From Cryptomeria japonica (taxonomy: Eukaryota > Streptophyta > Pinopsida > Cupressales > Cupressaceae), in NCBI RefSeq assembly GCF_030272615.1, contig NC_081413.1, positions 158,166,849 to 158,230,848 of the forward strand: a stretch of DNA of 64,000 nt. The letters are read 5' to 3'. Made by a program: the position numbers and the translations under genes. The notes under the pieces were generated by a model. It saw only the letters and a program-made list of their open reading frames with translations, had not been told where the DNA came from and did not search any database. This document shows positions 22,071-33,642 of the stretch, piece after piece (the first letter of the stretch is position 1; every line of letters starts with the position of its first letter).

Positions 22071-22280
22071 GTACGGCGAAATCATCTTGACACCCTTGTT
22101 GAAGATTTGAATTTTGAACTTTGGTTTTGAAAACTCCAAGTATTGCATAGTTAATTAGGAAATGATAACTCAAGATTTATCATGAAGTTTCCTAATTAAA
22201 ATCTTAAATCTTCCTTTCTACTCTATATTTCTACACTTCAAGATATATTACTCATTGTGAAATGTTATGTAGGTGTCAAG
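22071..22280 (+). other. B1 probable 5'UTR intron and start context
   Basis: A possible donor, GAG-GTACGG (about 22070), and an acceptor, TATGTAG (22266-22272), end eight bases before ATG at 22281. B4 and B6 have the same donor as GGAG-GTATGG and an acceptor TGTGTAG. B2 has GGTTGTGCAG and B5 CTTCATACAG, each 4-5 bases before its ATG. The shared placement suggests a spliced leader. Confidence 0.5.
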
Positions 22281-25200
22281 ATGGCGACTCCAAAGGCGGG
22301 AGCATCTACTAGTCGCCCGGCTCTCATGAAGGAAAATCAGAAGAATGAAGAATTGGAGACTAGGATCGTGTCCAAATGGAGCAATATCGGAGATACCAAT
22401 TTGGGAAACTTCAGTATGAAGAAGTTTCGAGAGGTCCCCTACATTGGCAAGCCATCACCTGTCGCGAAGAGAATAATTGAAAGTGGCATCATCAAGGCAG
22501 CCGGTTTCCCTCCAGCAGTCCAGTGTCATGAACTGATGATCGAGTGTGCCCGCCAGTATGACTCACAATCGAGATCGATCGTATCCAAGGAAGGAAACAC
22601 TTTGGCTTACCTTTCAGAGGAGGCTATAAGTGAGGCTCTCCATCTTCCAGAGCATAAAGATATGATTTACAAAGCCTAGAAGGAGCCAGGTCAATGTATG
22701 AAGATGATCCTGACACTTGCTTGAATCTCATCAATAAAAATTGGTTGCTCAAAAGTCATCCTCGCTTGAGCAAGATTCCCAACACACCACATAGGATCGA
22801 CTTCCAGGAGGAGTACAGAGATTTGATAACTTTGCTCAATCGAGTTACAGGGGCTCCTCAAGCCTTCTACTTTGAGAAATGGATGTTCTACTTCATTCAA
22901 GTGATTGTCCAAGGGAAAGGAACGATTCATTGGGCCAGAATTATTAGCCATTGCCTGGATGTGCAGTTGAGAAGACTAAAGCCTACCAAGTCGTTCCACA
23001 TGAGCTCATACGTCATATATGCCTTGATCAGGAGTTTCGAATATGCAGGGCTACCTCACAGAGGAGTGATCAGAAGAGGACCCAGAGAGGTGAGAGTTTG
23101 TGACTCTTATGTTCATTTGCATCATCCTCCTAGAGGTGGCTACAAGTTAGTCAATGACACCTTCACGATGAACATCACTAGGATATTGCAAGGTGGGATT
23201 CACAATCGACTATCTCTGGATGCACAAGAGCTTGTGAAGAGGTATGGTGCTTGGTTCATCCAGTTTCAAAAGTTTACATATATCAGAATTCATGGGTGTC
23301 CTTCACCTCCCTACATGTTGCCGAGGTATCCGACAGACAGGATAGTGCTACTTGAGGTGACCAGATAGTTGGCAGCTTATGCAAAGGCATTCAGACACAA
23401 GCATGGAAATGGAGTTCCCGTGCCCATCATATTGGGGAATTCAGTTGAGGTATGTCCTAATACTCAAGCCTCGGAAGATGCAGAGAAGGAACTGGCTTTA
23501 TATTCATTCACGTTCTTTGCCTCGAGGGAGAATTTCGATCCTCATGGTTATATGGAGGAGACAGTTGGCAAGAAGTACAAACACGAGTTTCAGGTAGAGG
23601 ACTTTTGGATGAATCTCTCAAGTGATTTAGAAGTAAAAAGAAAGATGCATTCCAGATTACCTTTAGATTTCATCAGGAAATGCAAAGTTTACAGAGTAGC
23701 CGATCAAGCTCAGGACAGTGGCAGACATCTCCACTCATCCTATGACAAGGAAGATAAGAGAGTGAAGATAGATTGGAGCGAGCCTGAGATTTCGGACTTG
23801 AGAGCTTTGATGGCTCCAGTTTTGTCATGTACTCACAGATGGGTGGATGTACAACATCAGAAGTTAAGAGAACAGAACATACCAATGACTTTTACTTTGG
23901 AGGAAAGACCAGAAGAAGGAGGAGCAAGCGCAAGTGAAGGTAATTCTCATCCTAGAGGCGCAAAGAGGAAAGAAAGACCTGAGAAAAGAGAACCTTCCAA
24001 GAAGAGGCAAGAGGCCAATCGAGATTGCCCATGAGGCACATCTTCTCGACATGGAAAGAAGGCGAGTCAAGCTGAAGGTCAAGAGAAGATGGTACCTGAG
24101 ATTGATGAATCTATGGAATCCATGGTACAGAATGATAAACTAGAAAAGGGACAAACACCTCAGCATTCATCAAGTCAACCGCTACAAGTTGATGAGCTAC
24201 ATGAGGATCAGGAAAATGATGATGAGGCAACATCCCCTCTCTGAGAAGATGAACCATTGCCTAAGGAAATACAAGTTAGAGAGACAAGATCCGCCATTCC
24301 AGATTGGTTAAAAGAGAGATTGACAAAGGTGATTGTGATTGAGGATGAAGAGGATGTGATTGACTTAGAGAGTCTTATAGGAAATTCTGAAGAGGTAACG
24401 GAAAAGAAGAAGGCCACCAAGATGTCCAAGGTGATCACAGATGAGACAGGATCCAGGAAATTGCAGATAGCTACACCAGTAGTGGACAAGTATGAAGGTG
24501 AAATCCTTGCAGATGAGTATGATGTAGAAACATTTGAGCTTGGTCCCCTCACTACTGAACAGGCACTGGATGAGGCAACCGATTCATTTGAAGCACTTAA
24601 AGACAAGCTTAAAGAAGAAATGGAAAAGAATAGAAAGCTTGAGAGAGAAGTCGGTGCTTGGAGAGGCTACTTTAGTCATCTCAATCAGCCCTTGGGACGT
24701 TAGGATCCGGCAGTATCTCCTATGCAAGCACTTCCCCTCGAATCAGTTGGCGAGGCAGAAAGAGTCAAGAGCTTGGTTTAGCTTATGAGCTCTTGGATTG
24801 ACAAATCCCACATAGTAGCTGTTGAATTTTCAACAAGAATGATGAAGACAAGCCACCGAGCTATCCAGGTCCTTGAGATCGTCCACAACCTAATGATAAC
24901 TGTAGCCGCTTTCGCTCACACTAGAGATGTTATCATTCCTGTTTTGCAAGTAATCAGGCAAACACCAAGGAAGATCCTAGCACAAGAAAAGATAATGGAT
25001 GTAGGAGCTCATAATTTACTTCAGTGGTCAACTCTACTTCAGATGAAAGAGGTTCTTTTCGAGGACATCAACACCAAATGCAATCAAGTTGAAGGTGTCA
25101 TCCATCCAATTTAGGATAAGGTGTTTGAAGTGTTATGTACCATTCTTGGCAGGAGGATCGAAGTTGAGACAGATGTGGACCTCCAAGAGTTGGAAGAGAG

Positions 25201-25483
25201 AGTCAAGGTCATCTTTTGCAAAGATGAGAATGTCATCACAGATGAGCAACGGGATCTAATGTTCACTACTATGCTCTTGATTGAGAAGATCAAAGAACTC
25301 GAACCTAGATGGGAAACGACTCTTCTCAATGCCTTTGATCAGGTTATGCACTTAGAAGAGCGAACGAGGAATCTTCCCGAGATTCCTATTACTGAGATTG
25401 AAGGAATTGTGTCCAGATTCGTTGCATATGCTAAGAAAGAACATTGGAAGGGGAACAAGGTTCTAGAAGAACGGTTGTTATAG
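22281..25483 (+). pseudogene. B1 protein of unknown function, about 1,067 codons, broken
   Basis: The start ATG (MATPKAG) is chosen because B4 and B6 share it and a splice acceptor precedes it. One base is missing near 22672 relative to B6, shifting the frame. After that one frame runs to 25483 with TAG stops at 23366, 24701, 24779 and 25112 and TGA stops at 24032 and 24242. Conserved with B2/B5/B6: W33, GDTN 37-40, GFPPAVQ 75-81, ELMIECAR, then further on FEKWMFYF, SSYVIY, GAWFIQF and IPDWL. The middle is Lys/Arg-rich and the C-terminal part is coiled-coil-like. There is a faint resemblance to the putative plant transposon protein domain (Transposase_32), which I could not confirm. No polymerase or nuclease motif. 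Confidence 0.8.
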
Positions 25484-25595
25484 AATGATGTGGCATCTTA
25501 ATTATCATTGGTCTATGTTTCCTCGATTTTTGTGCCAATTAAATATTTGGCTATGCATTTAATAATGTTCATCTAAAAGGGGAACTTTTTGTAAC

Positions 25596-25613
25596 AAACC
25601 CTAATTAGGGTTT
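25596..25613. promoter_or_regulatory. B1 palindromic telo-box
   Basis: AAACCCTAATTAGGGTTT, two plant telo-boxes (AAACCCTAA) head to head. It is 55 bp upstream of TATA box 2. Identical in B3 (42520-42537) and B4 (49614-49631) at 63-65 bp from their TATA boxes. Confidence 0.7.
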
Positions 25614-25667
25614 AGGTGTCAGAATCTCAGCCGTTGATCTTCTTTTGTTCATTGTAATTGAGGATGC

Positions 25668-25675
25668 TATATATA
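25668..25675 (+). promoter_or_regulatory. B1 TATA box 2 (3' promoter)
   Basis: TATATATA 883 bp before the 3' end of the element. AATAAA at 25827-25832 lies about 155 bp downstream, as in the R region of an LTR. Equivalent boxes: B2 33635, B3 42600, B4 49696. Confidence 0.6.
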
Positions 25676-27834
25676 CCCTCACTCATTTTCATTTTGTCAT
25701 TAGAAATTATATATTAAGGAGATAGATAATAGTTAGAGCTTTGGAGAGAAGAAAGTTATTTTGTAGCAAGATTGAGTAGTGAAGAAAGAATTTCGAACAA
25801 TTGTTGTCTATTTTGGCTTTGAGATCAATAAAATATTGAAGTTATGGTGTTTTATTGCAATTCTTGTGGCTATCTTCATGGTTGTTTACTTTCTTGAATC
25901 ATTCTCAGTCGAAGTAGTATTTAAATTCGAAGGACTAAGTGTTGTGCTTGATCTTTGGTGAGATTCACGTTCCAAACCACTAGCTTCTTACTGATTGTAA
26001 GGACGCCTTGCGTGGTCAACTGGAGATATTTAGATTGCTTGAACCTTCAGTCATTATTGAACTATTGATATGTATCTTCATGGTAGTATCTATAATTCTT
26101 GATGATTTGAAAATCACTAATCACCTTAGAAGATCGCATCAATTCCAGTAGAGTTGTAATTCTTTGGCAATACTGAAATTGGTAGAATCTTACCAAGTCT
26201 AGCCTACATTGAGTCATTCTTAGGATTAGATTAGAATTCATCTCTTGAAAACCCTACCTTTTGATCTTTTTTTGAGAATTTGTTAGTGTTAGGAAATTCC
26301 TGTTCCTGTAGTTAAGTAAAGAGTAACACGGACCAACTTTTAAAGTGCGTAAGACCCCTTGAAGAAACAACATTCACAACGACCACTGGTGCTTATCCAC
26401 ACGTAGAGACCCTACAACAAAGAACCTTGAAGTCACCCTGATTGATCCTTTTCGCGATATCTTCAGCATTCAAAGGTTTTACTCAAGAGAGGATAAGGTA
26501 CCCTTGGGTATTTTATTCTGTGTTTGATAGTATACAAAATACACGTCAACAACATTGCAGGAGGCTTATTTCCATTCCTGAGGTCACAAGTGTTCAAGAT
26601 TGCTTTTCGTTTGGTTCAATTTGGCTTTCGTTTGACTCTGTTCGACACACGTACTATTTATAGTAAGTTAGTATTTGATAGAGAGGGACCCTTACTATTT
26701 TTAGTAAGGCAGTTGCATGCGTAGTGGATGCAGTGGGTTACCTCCTAGAGCAGACGGAATTGAATTATATGCATTATTGTGGAAGTCATGGCATTTTTAT
26801 TATTATTAAAGTTGTACTTTAATAATAATTAATTAATTAATTAATTCAAAAGTGCACATCATTTAAATATTTAATTGACTTTGTTATGAGAGGGTTATTT
26901 AATGAATTAATAAGTCAATTATCTAAAGTGCATTTAAGCTATATTGGGGGCCCACTTTAAGAGATGATATATTAGATGCTTTTAAAGTATACTTTATTAT
27001 AAGTGATAAAGTGTTATTTAAAGGGAGATATAAGTGTTTAATAAAGTATACTTTATATTGTGCACCAAATGGAGGGAAAAGTAAATGAAATTAAAGGGAA
27101 ATTAAATGAGATGAAGCCAAATGCAAATTAAATATTATATAAAGGCTTTTGAAAAGGGATTTCATTCATTATTGAAGAGATCATTTACTTGTGCTTTTGA
27201 TGTGGGAGCTTGTGTGGAGAAATTCACAAGGGTTTCAGTCATCTTCAGCCATTGAGAACAAAAACTCTCATTGGACTTTGCAATTTTGAGGTTGTGCAAT
27301 ACCAGCTGATATTATTGCTTGAGAGGGATTCATTCAGGAGTCCATTTGGAGCTTATAGGTGAAGAATCAACATAGGGTTTTGTTGTGCCTTGCACACACT
27401 CCCTGTCGCCGACAGGGTCCCCCTTGTTTCTTTTCTAGTTTTCGTCTCGCCTGGCGTAGGATTTTTGGATTTTTATCCGCTATTTTGAGGTGCAACAGGT
27501 ATTAGTGAAGCAATGATCCTACAAGAGAGTGAGCCCGCCTGGTTCCTTAAGTCCTGAGGAGTTCATAAGAGGTCAGGCATGATCCCGTTTGTGATGAGAG
27601 GATTAAATCAGCCCGTGCAGGAGATGGGGCGTCTGTAAGTTTTAAGTCGCAAGGCCAGGGGGTCAATTTGCAGAGAGGCTCGCAATTTGAAATGTTCAAG
27701 ATTTCTTCCAAGGGAGACTAGTTTTAGCATAAGCCTGAAAATTGGCTAAGTGGGCGAGAATGTCAGTTATCCATGGGCTTGCAAAATGGCCTTTTAGGCT
27801 GAATTTGGTGTTAAAATCAACTTTATAAAATCGC

Positions 27835-29100
27835 CTCCTAGCCCGAAATTGCCAATAGAGGAGAGGCGACGTTATAAATTTAAAACATTTCGGAAAAACA
27901 AGAACTTTCTAACCCGAAAAGTAAAATGGCATTTTACCAAGTTTGCAAAAGTTGTTTTCAGCCCGAAAATGGGCAAATCCAAAAAAAAAACAAAAAAAAT
28001 GCAAGTTAAGTGAAATCGCGAAGTTTGCAAAAGGGTCTTCTACCCCGAAAAAATTGCCGAAACGAGTTAAATCGCAAGAAATAAAACACTTTTCAAAAAG
28101 TCGTTTTGGCTTGAAATTGGGCAAAAAGGGAAATCACGCAAAATTGGGAAGGCGTTGATTTTTGAAAACCTTGCAAAAGGGTCTTTTATCTCGAGAAGTC
28201 AGTGATAGGCGTTAAAAGATAACTTAAGCATTTGGCAAAAATCGCCCCCCAATCTAAAAATACCAATATGTAAGGCATTTTGTAAAGTTTGCAAAAGATT
28301 GTTTTGGCCCGAAGTTGGGCAAACACATGGAAATCGTAGAGTTTGCAAAAGTTGCTTTCAGCCCGAAAATGGGCAAATCCAAAACGCGAGTTAAGTTCAA
28401 ATCGCAAACACATGAAGGGAGGCGTTAAATATAAAAACTTTTCAAAAAGCCTTTCTAGCCCGAAAACAAATCATAAAGGGCATTTTAAACTTAAAGGAGG
28501 TTTTCATTTCATCCTTTCAGCCCAAAAATGGGCAGGCAAATGGAAATCGCAAGTTAGTAAAATGGCGTTAAACTCAACTTTGCAAAATCGCCTCCTGGCC
28601 TGATAATGCCAAAACAAGAGGCATTAAACTTCATTAACTTTTCAAAAGGTGGTTTCCCCCTCGAAATTGGGCAGGAAAGGAAAATCACGTAACACATAAG
28701 GCATGGTGTCACTTTTAAAAGTGTGCATTTTATGATCTTAGCCTGAAAATCGGCAAATGCATGAAAATTGCGCCCGAAAATCGGCAAATGCATGAAAATT
28801 GCGCCCGAAAATCGGAAAGAACGTCTTTTTTCTGGTAATCGCGGAGTTTGCATTTTATTATTTCGCCCCGAAACTGCAGGGCATTGGGCATGGCGTCACT
28901 TTTAATAAGTGTGCGTTTTAGTGGTTCTACCCCAAAAATCGACAAACACATGAAAGTCGCGAAGGCAGGGGAAGGCAATATAACTCTTCGAACTTTGCAA
29001 ATGGCCCCCCCAGTCCGAATTCGCGTGATAGGGTTTTATCTCTGCATTTTCATTTAGCTTCTCCAACCCGAAAATGCGAGTTAGGGGAAGATAGAGAGGC
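27835..29100 (+). repeat. B2 array of GCCCGAAAATGGGC motifs
   Basis: About 18 copies, at intervals of about 30-100 bp, of GCCCGAAAATGGGCAAA or variants (27962, 28108, 28308, 28361, 28520, 28741, 28772 and others), commonly preceded by TTTGCAAAA. Each core can pair GCCC with GGGC. It occupies the same position as the B1/B4/B6 palindrome array but is unrelated in sequence. Confidence 0.85.
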
Positions 29101-29735
29101 GGCATTTTACCTCAGCAAGTTTGCAAAATCCTTGCAGTCCAATATCGCGCAAAAGGGAAAAGTAGAAAGGCGCAACACTTTGCAAAACCACCCAAGTCTC
29201 CGTAGTTCATTCTACAATTGGGCAATCCGCCAGGTAGGATTTGATTCCCTCCTTTAAATCATTAATTTATGCTACATTGGTCATAATTTATGAAAGTATC
29301 AAGCATAGCACGCAAAAGCAAAACGGGCTAGGAAAATTGACCGTTGAAATAAAATTCAGACAGAGAGAAATTTTGAATATCCAAAAACTGAACTTAGGCA
29401 AAGCTCTTCTCCAAGTGCGAAAATTGATGATCTTTAAAACATCCGAGCCCTGAGTTGCGAAATTGAGCATTTGCTGTACCATTGTAATTGGTCGGAAGTG
29501 GCATTTTTTTTTTGGAACCCACTCCAAGTAGCAAATTTTAAACAGAGCTAGCTTAATTTCCTATTTCAAGTAGCATTTCATTTCCAATTAATCAGGCTCT
29601 TTTTATTGAAGCATCATACTTTTTCAAATTCGGTTTGATCATTGGTTTTATGCGCTAACAATGTCCTTTGTTTTGGCTAACCCTTTTTCTTCCTTCATCT
29701 CGTCTCGTAATCCGTGTTTGGGTTGTGCAGAATAA

Positions 29736-32700
29736 ATGCCTAGATCGGCCATAGAATCCTCAAAGACACCTGGTGCAACCGGAACGTCTCGGGTTTCCAA
29801 GTCTGACATTTCCCGCAGAGGGGAGAGAACGAAGTACCAATACCAAAAGGGAGGAGTTAGGGAGTCGAAGGTCCAGAGCATATGGGGGAACATAGGTGAC
29901 ACTGATTTGGGCCACATAGACATTCAAGATTTCAGGAACAGGGTATACTCTCCTAACGCCTATGGCAAGCCCAGGTGGATGGTGGAGAGTGGTATTGCTC
30001 AGGCAGCAGGTTTCTCTCCAGCGGTGCAAAATTATGAACTAGTGGTTGAGGCTACCAGACATTATCAGCCAGAAACCAGATTAGTAGTCCTAGAGGGGAT
30101 GGTTCTAGCTGATTTCACACCTGAGGCCATTGGGGAGGCATTTGATATCCCATTTCCCAATAATCCTGTTGCTACAACTATTGATGAGGCGTAGGTTGCT
30201 TATGACATGAATCCTGCTAAATGCAAGACATTGATAAACGAAGAATGGTACAAGGAAAGGAGGCCCCCAAGCATTAGGATTAGTAAAAAGACCCCTAGAA
30301 GTGATTTTTATAATGAGTATGGTGATATGGTCACCTTACTCAGCTGGGTTATGGGACTCCCTCAATCTAATTTTTTTGAGGAATGGATGTTCTACTTTAC
30401 TGGACAGGTCTTTGTTGGGAAGTCCAAGTTCGACTGGGCTCAGATCATCATCGACAATATGCATACACAGCTGGTCGAGCCTGAAGAAAAGAAGTACTTC
30501 ACCATGACTTCCTACCTAATTTACATGTTTGCCCGACACCAGCCACTGACAGGGTTAATCAAGAAAGGTGAGATCGGGAATGGACCGAATCAAGTGAAGG
30601 TGTATGAATGCTACCCTCAACTGCATTATTATGACATAGCTCAAAGAGAAAAGAATAACATTGCTTACGCAATTGGTTAGTATGAGCGTGTCAATGATGC
30701 CTTTACAATGCGCCTAGTCAGGTTGATGCAAGGAGGATTGCACATAAGGCTTTCAGAGCAGGCTACCATTTTGATATAGAAATATGGTGCATGGTTTATC
30801 CAATTCCCTAGGTTCACTTACATTAGGATAGCAGGCTTTGAGGGAGCACCATTCCGACTTCCACGCTATCCAATAGACAAAATAGTCCTTATGGAGGTTG
30901 CACGACAGGCACACTCAGCAGGCAGCCTTCTCAAAGATAAGAAGTAGTTCGGATTCACCTTCCCCACGATCTTGGGTGCCCTCGATGTGCATTTCAAAAA
31001 TTAAGTGCAAGCTGAAGAGTTGTTTGCTGAATTAGCGTCATATGGCCTATAGGAACATTTTCCTAGGGAGTGCTTTGATCATGATAAATTGGCAAAGAGG
31101 GCCTATGGCAGGCGCTACAGGGCGAAGGCATCAATTGAGGATTATTGGAGCAACTGCTCCGATGACTATGAGGTCCGACGATGTGAGTATTCTGGGCTAA
31201 GTGTCCAGCAAGTGTGGCTTTATGAGTACCGTCAGGTCCCAGATCAAGTAATTGATTATGGTAATTGCTTGCAAGTCCAAGAATTTGAGGCAGTTAAATA
31301 CCTCTTGCCAGGCATTGACTGGACTCAGGATCCAATCACTGATTTTGAGGCGTTCATGGAAGCTCCAGGAAGGTATACCGATCACTGGTTATCCCAACAA
31401 ATCGAGAAACTGACCCATGAGGGGATTCAATTTACATACAATCTAATGGGCAGTCTCGATTCCTAGTCTTCGAAGGATGAAGGAACCTCAAGCGCACCAA
31501 AGGAAGAGGTTGGGAAACCTGGAAAAAAGAGAAAGAAAGCAAGAGCCAATAGAGGGACTCTGACATCAAAAAGATCTAGAAGAGAAAAGATCCCTATAGG
31601 CCAAAAGTTAGTTTGTCATCCAAAGACCCCAGTTCGGAGGATGATGTAGTTGAAATTGACTATATACCTGCTCCGCCTTCACAGAGTAATGTTGATGTGT
31701 TCGAGGCAAATAATCCTCAGGCACAAGGTGAGCCAGATGCAGAGGTAGGGGTCATGGGCTCCGATGAACCTAGAAATCAAGTTGAGGAGGGAGAAATTGC
31801 ACCTAATCAAGAGGCTGGTAAGCATGAGCTCTTACAGGGAAGTCGGCATGAATTGCAATTGAATAGCGCCAGCAAAGATGACACCACCGTTGAGGGAGAA
31901 CAAAAGGGCGATGAGACCCAGGAGCTCGACAAAACTGAAGAGCAACCATCACAAGAGGATACTTGACAGTTGTTCAACGATGTAGGAGAGAACTCAGCCA
32001 TGAGTAAGGGATATGATACTGTATCCGTTCCTTCTATGACCGATCATTTGCAGATAGGCAGTAAGCCAGCTGAAGCCTCCAAGGAACAGAGTGAGAATTT
32101 GGCAATAACATCCGGACAAACAATCCCTCAAGACTGGTTAATTGCTCGTGCATAGCGGAAAGCAGCTGTCAAGCCAACTATCAACCTAGAGGATATCTTC
32201 TCTCGCATAGGAGAGATAAAGTCCAAAGGTAAGAAAAAGCCCACGACCTACTCCAGGATAACTAAGGATGAACAAAGGAACCACACCATTCATATCGCTA
32301 CCCCGCCTACAAGTAAGCCAACAGATCAGATTGCATTGGCCGATTATAGTATTACAACCATCCCAATAGGGCGAGCCACCAAAGAGAAGGAAAGGGAAGA
32401 GTTCAAGGATTCCGTGTAGAATATGCTTAGACAACTCGATGAAATGACTGCTGAGAGAGACATGTACCAGGCTCGTGCTGAGCAAGCTGAGGGGTACATT
32501 GATCACCTGCTAAAACCATTGCAACATGCCCCTGAATCCCATGTTCCCCCATTGGCATTGGCACGAAGGATTACAATCGAGTTTGAAGGAGTAAGTGATA
32601 CCGCCAAGGCCGTTAGGGAATAGATTCGGGACATTAAGGAAAAGGGAGAGCGGATCATTGAAGATGTGAAGGAAATGGCGCACCACCGAGAGACCATTCA

Positions 32701-33358
32701 TGTCAAATTGTTTGAAGTAAAGGAGTGTTTCAAAGTCCATGAGGTGGTTGGTACGATTCTTCCCCTCATAAGAGCTCTTTTCTGAACCCGCACGCAGATT
32801 CCCACATTGTCTGCTATCCTGGATCCCTATGACATCAACACTTTCAAGGAGTGGTACTGGACTACCAACATGAAGAATGATGCAAAAGGTACCATTAATA
32901 AAGAGCAGGAGGAGTGCGAGGAAATTTTGAAAAACATGAGGGATCTTGGTGGAAAGATCTTCAGATCAATGGTCTTTGGTTGGAAGAATAGTTTGTCCGA
33001 TAATCAAGTGCAACCAACTTGGGAGGGTAGATTGAGAATTGATAAGGTCACATACTCCATGGACAACCTAGAATTTACCAGTGGGTTGCATACAGACATA
33101 TTAAGTTTTGAGGCTCATCGGTCCGACTGGAAGAATGGGTTGAAGCATGTAGATCACCACTTGGAAGGTATGCAATATAACATACGCCATCCTCCTATGC
33201 CTCCAATCATGGTGCTGTTCCAACTATGCATCGGATTTCAGGAAAATGTTCAGGCAGAGCGTACAGTAGGTTGGGACATCTGGAAGGAGTATTTGCACAA
33301 CGAGGATGAATTTTTAGAAAAAGAGTCCACATCAGGAAAGGAAAAAGTGCTTTCCTAA
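29736..33358 (+). pseudogene. B2 protein of unknown function, homologue of B1 ORF, broken
   Basis: ATG at 29736 follows acceptor GGTTGTGCAG by five bases. Aligned motifs with B1: IGDTDLG, GIAQAAGFSPAVQNYELVVE, FEEWMFYF, MTSYLIY, VNDAFTMRLVRLMQGGLH, YGAWFIQFPRFTYIRI, LPRYPIDKIVLMEVARQ and IPQDWL. In-frame stops include 30192 and 30678, with several more up to 31464; a frameshift lies between about 31466 and 31613, after which another frame runs to 33358 with further stops. The C-terminal part (32807-33358) is open for 183 codons. Size about 1,200 codons, a little longer than B1. Not recognised as any named family. Confidence 0.75.
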
Positions 33359-33634
33359 AATACAAGTTTCTTTTTAAATCTTAAAAAGCACTTTTCAGAC
33401 ATAAAGTTCATTCCTAAATACCAAAACAGTTGTAAATCTTGAGCTCCGTGCATGTGCACTTTTTGGAGCATCTTTTTGGGTAGTTATTGATTACCTTTTT
33501 GGTAGTTATTGTTTCTCCTTTTGTTGTTGTTGATATTTTGCCTCCCATTTATGGGTATGGGCAGTTTTGAAATGGATGAATTTGGCCCACTTGTTTAAGT
33601 TTAATCTTGGCCATTCATCCATTTTTGGGAACTC

Positions 33635-33642
33635 TATATAAA
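33635..33642 (+). promoter_or_regulatory. B2 TATA box 2
   Basis: TATATAAA in CTCTATATAAAGGAG, 277 bp after the ORF stop and 835 bp before the element end. Same place as in B1 and B4, but with no telo-box palindrome upstream. Confidence 0.6.

Larger units (their letters stand above)
19170..26551 (+). mobile_element. Element B1: TG...CA element with long unknown ORF
   Basis: 7,382 bp in the 3' LTR of C. The ends are TGTTGTGACC and ACACGTCAACA. The 5-bp flanks are GCACT (19165-19169) and ACATT (26552-26556), which differ by two transitions and fit an aged duplication; the C 5' LTR shows the uninterrupted site. In order it has two 5' hairpins, 12 palindromic cores at about 167-bp spacing (19565-21460), TATA box 1, a 5'UTR intron, a broken frame of about 1,067 codons, a telo-box palindrome, TATA box 2, and an 880-bp 3' end shared with B4. 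No reverse transcriptase, integrase or internal LTR is visible. Confidence 0.9.

Noticed and set aside
25596-25613. Interstitial telomere tract
   Set aside because: Only two head-to-head AAACCCTAA units, fixed in place in three B copies, so it reads as a promoter motif and not telomere DNA.
19170-26551. Helitron or Mutator-type element for B
   Set aside because: Helitrons make no target duplication and end in CTRR; Mutator gives 8-9 bp duplications with long inverted repeats. B has TG/CA ends and 5-bp duplications.
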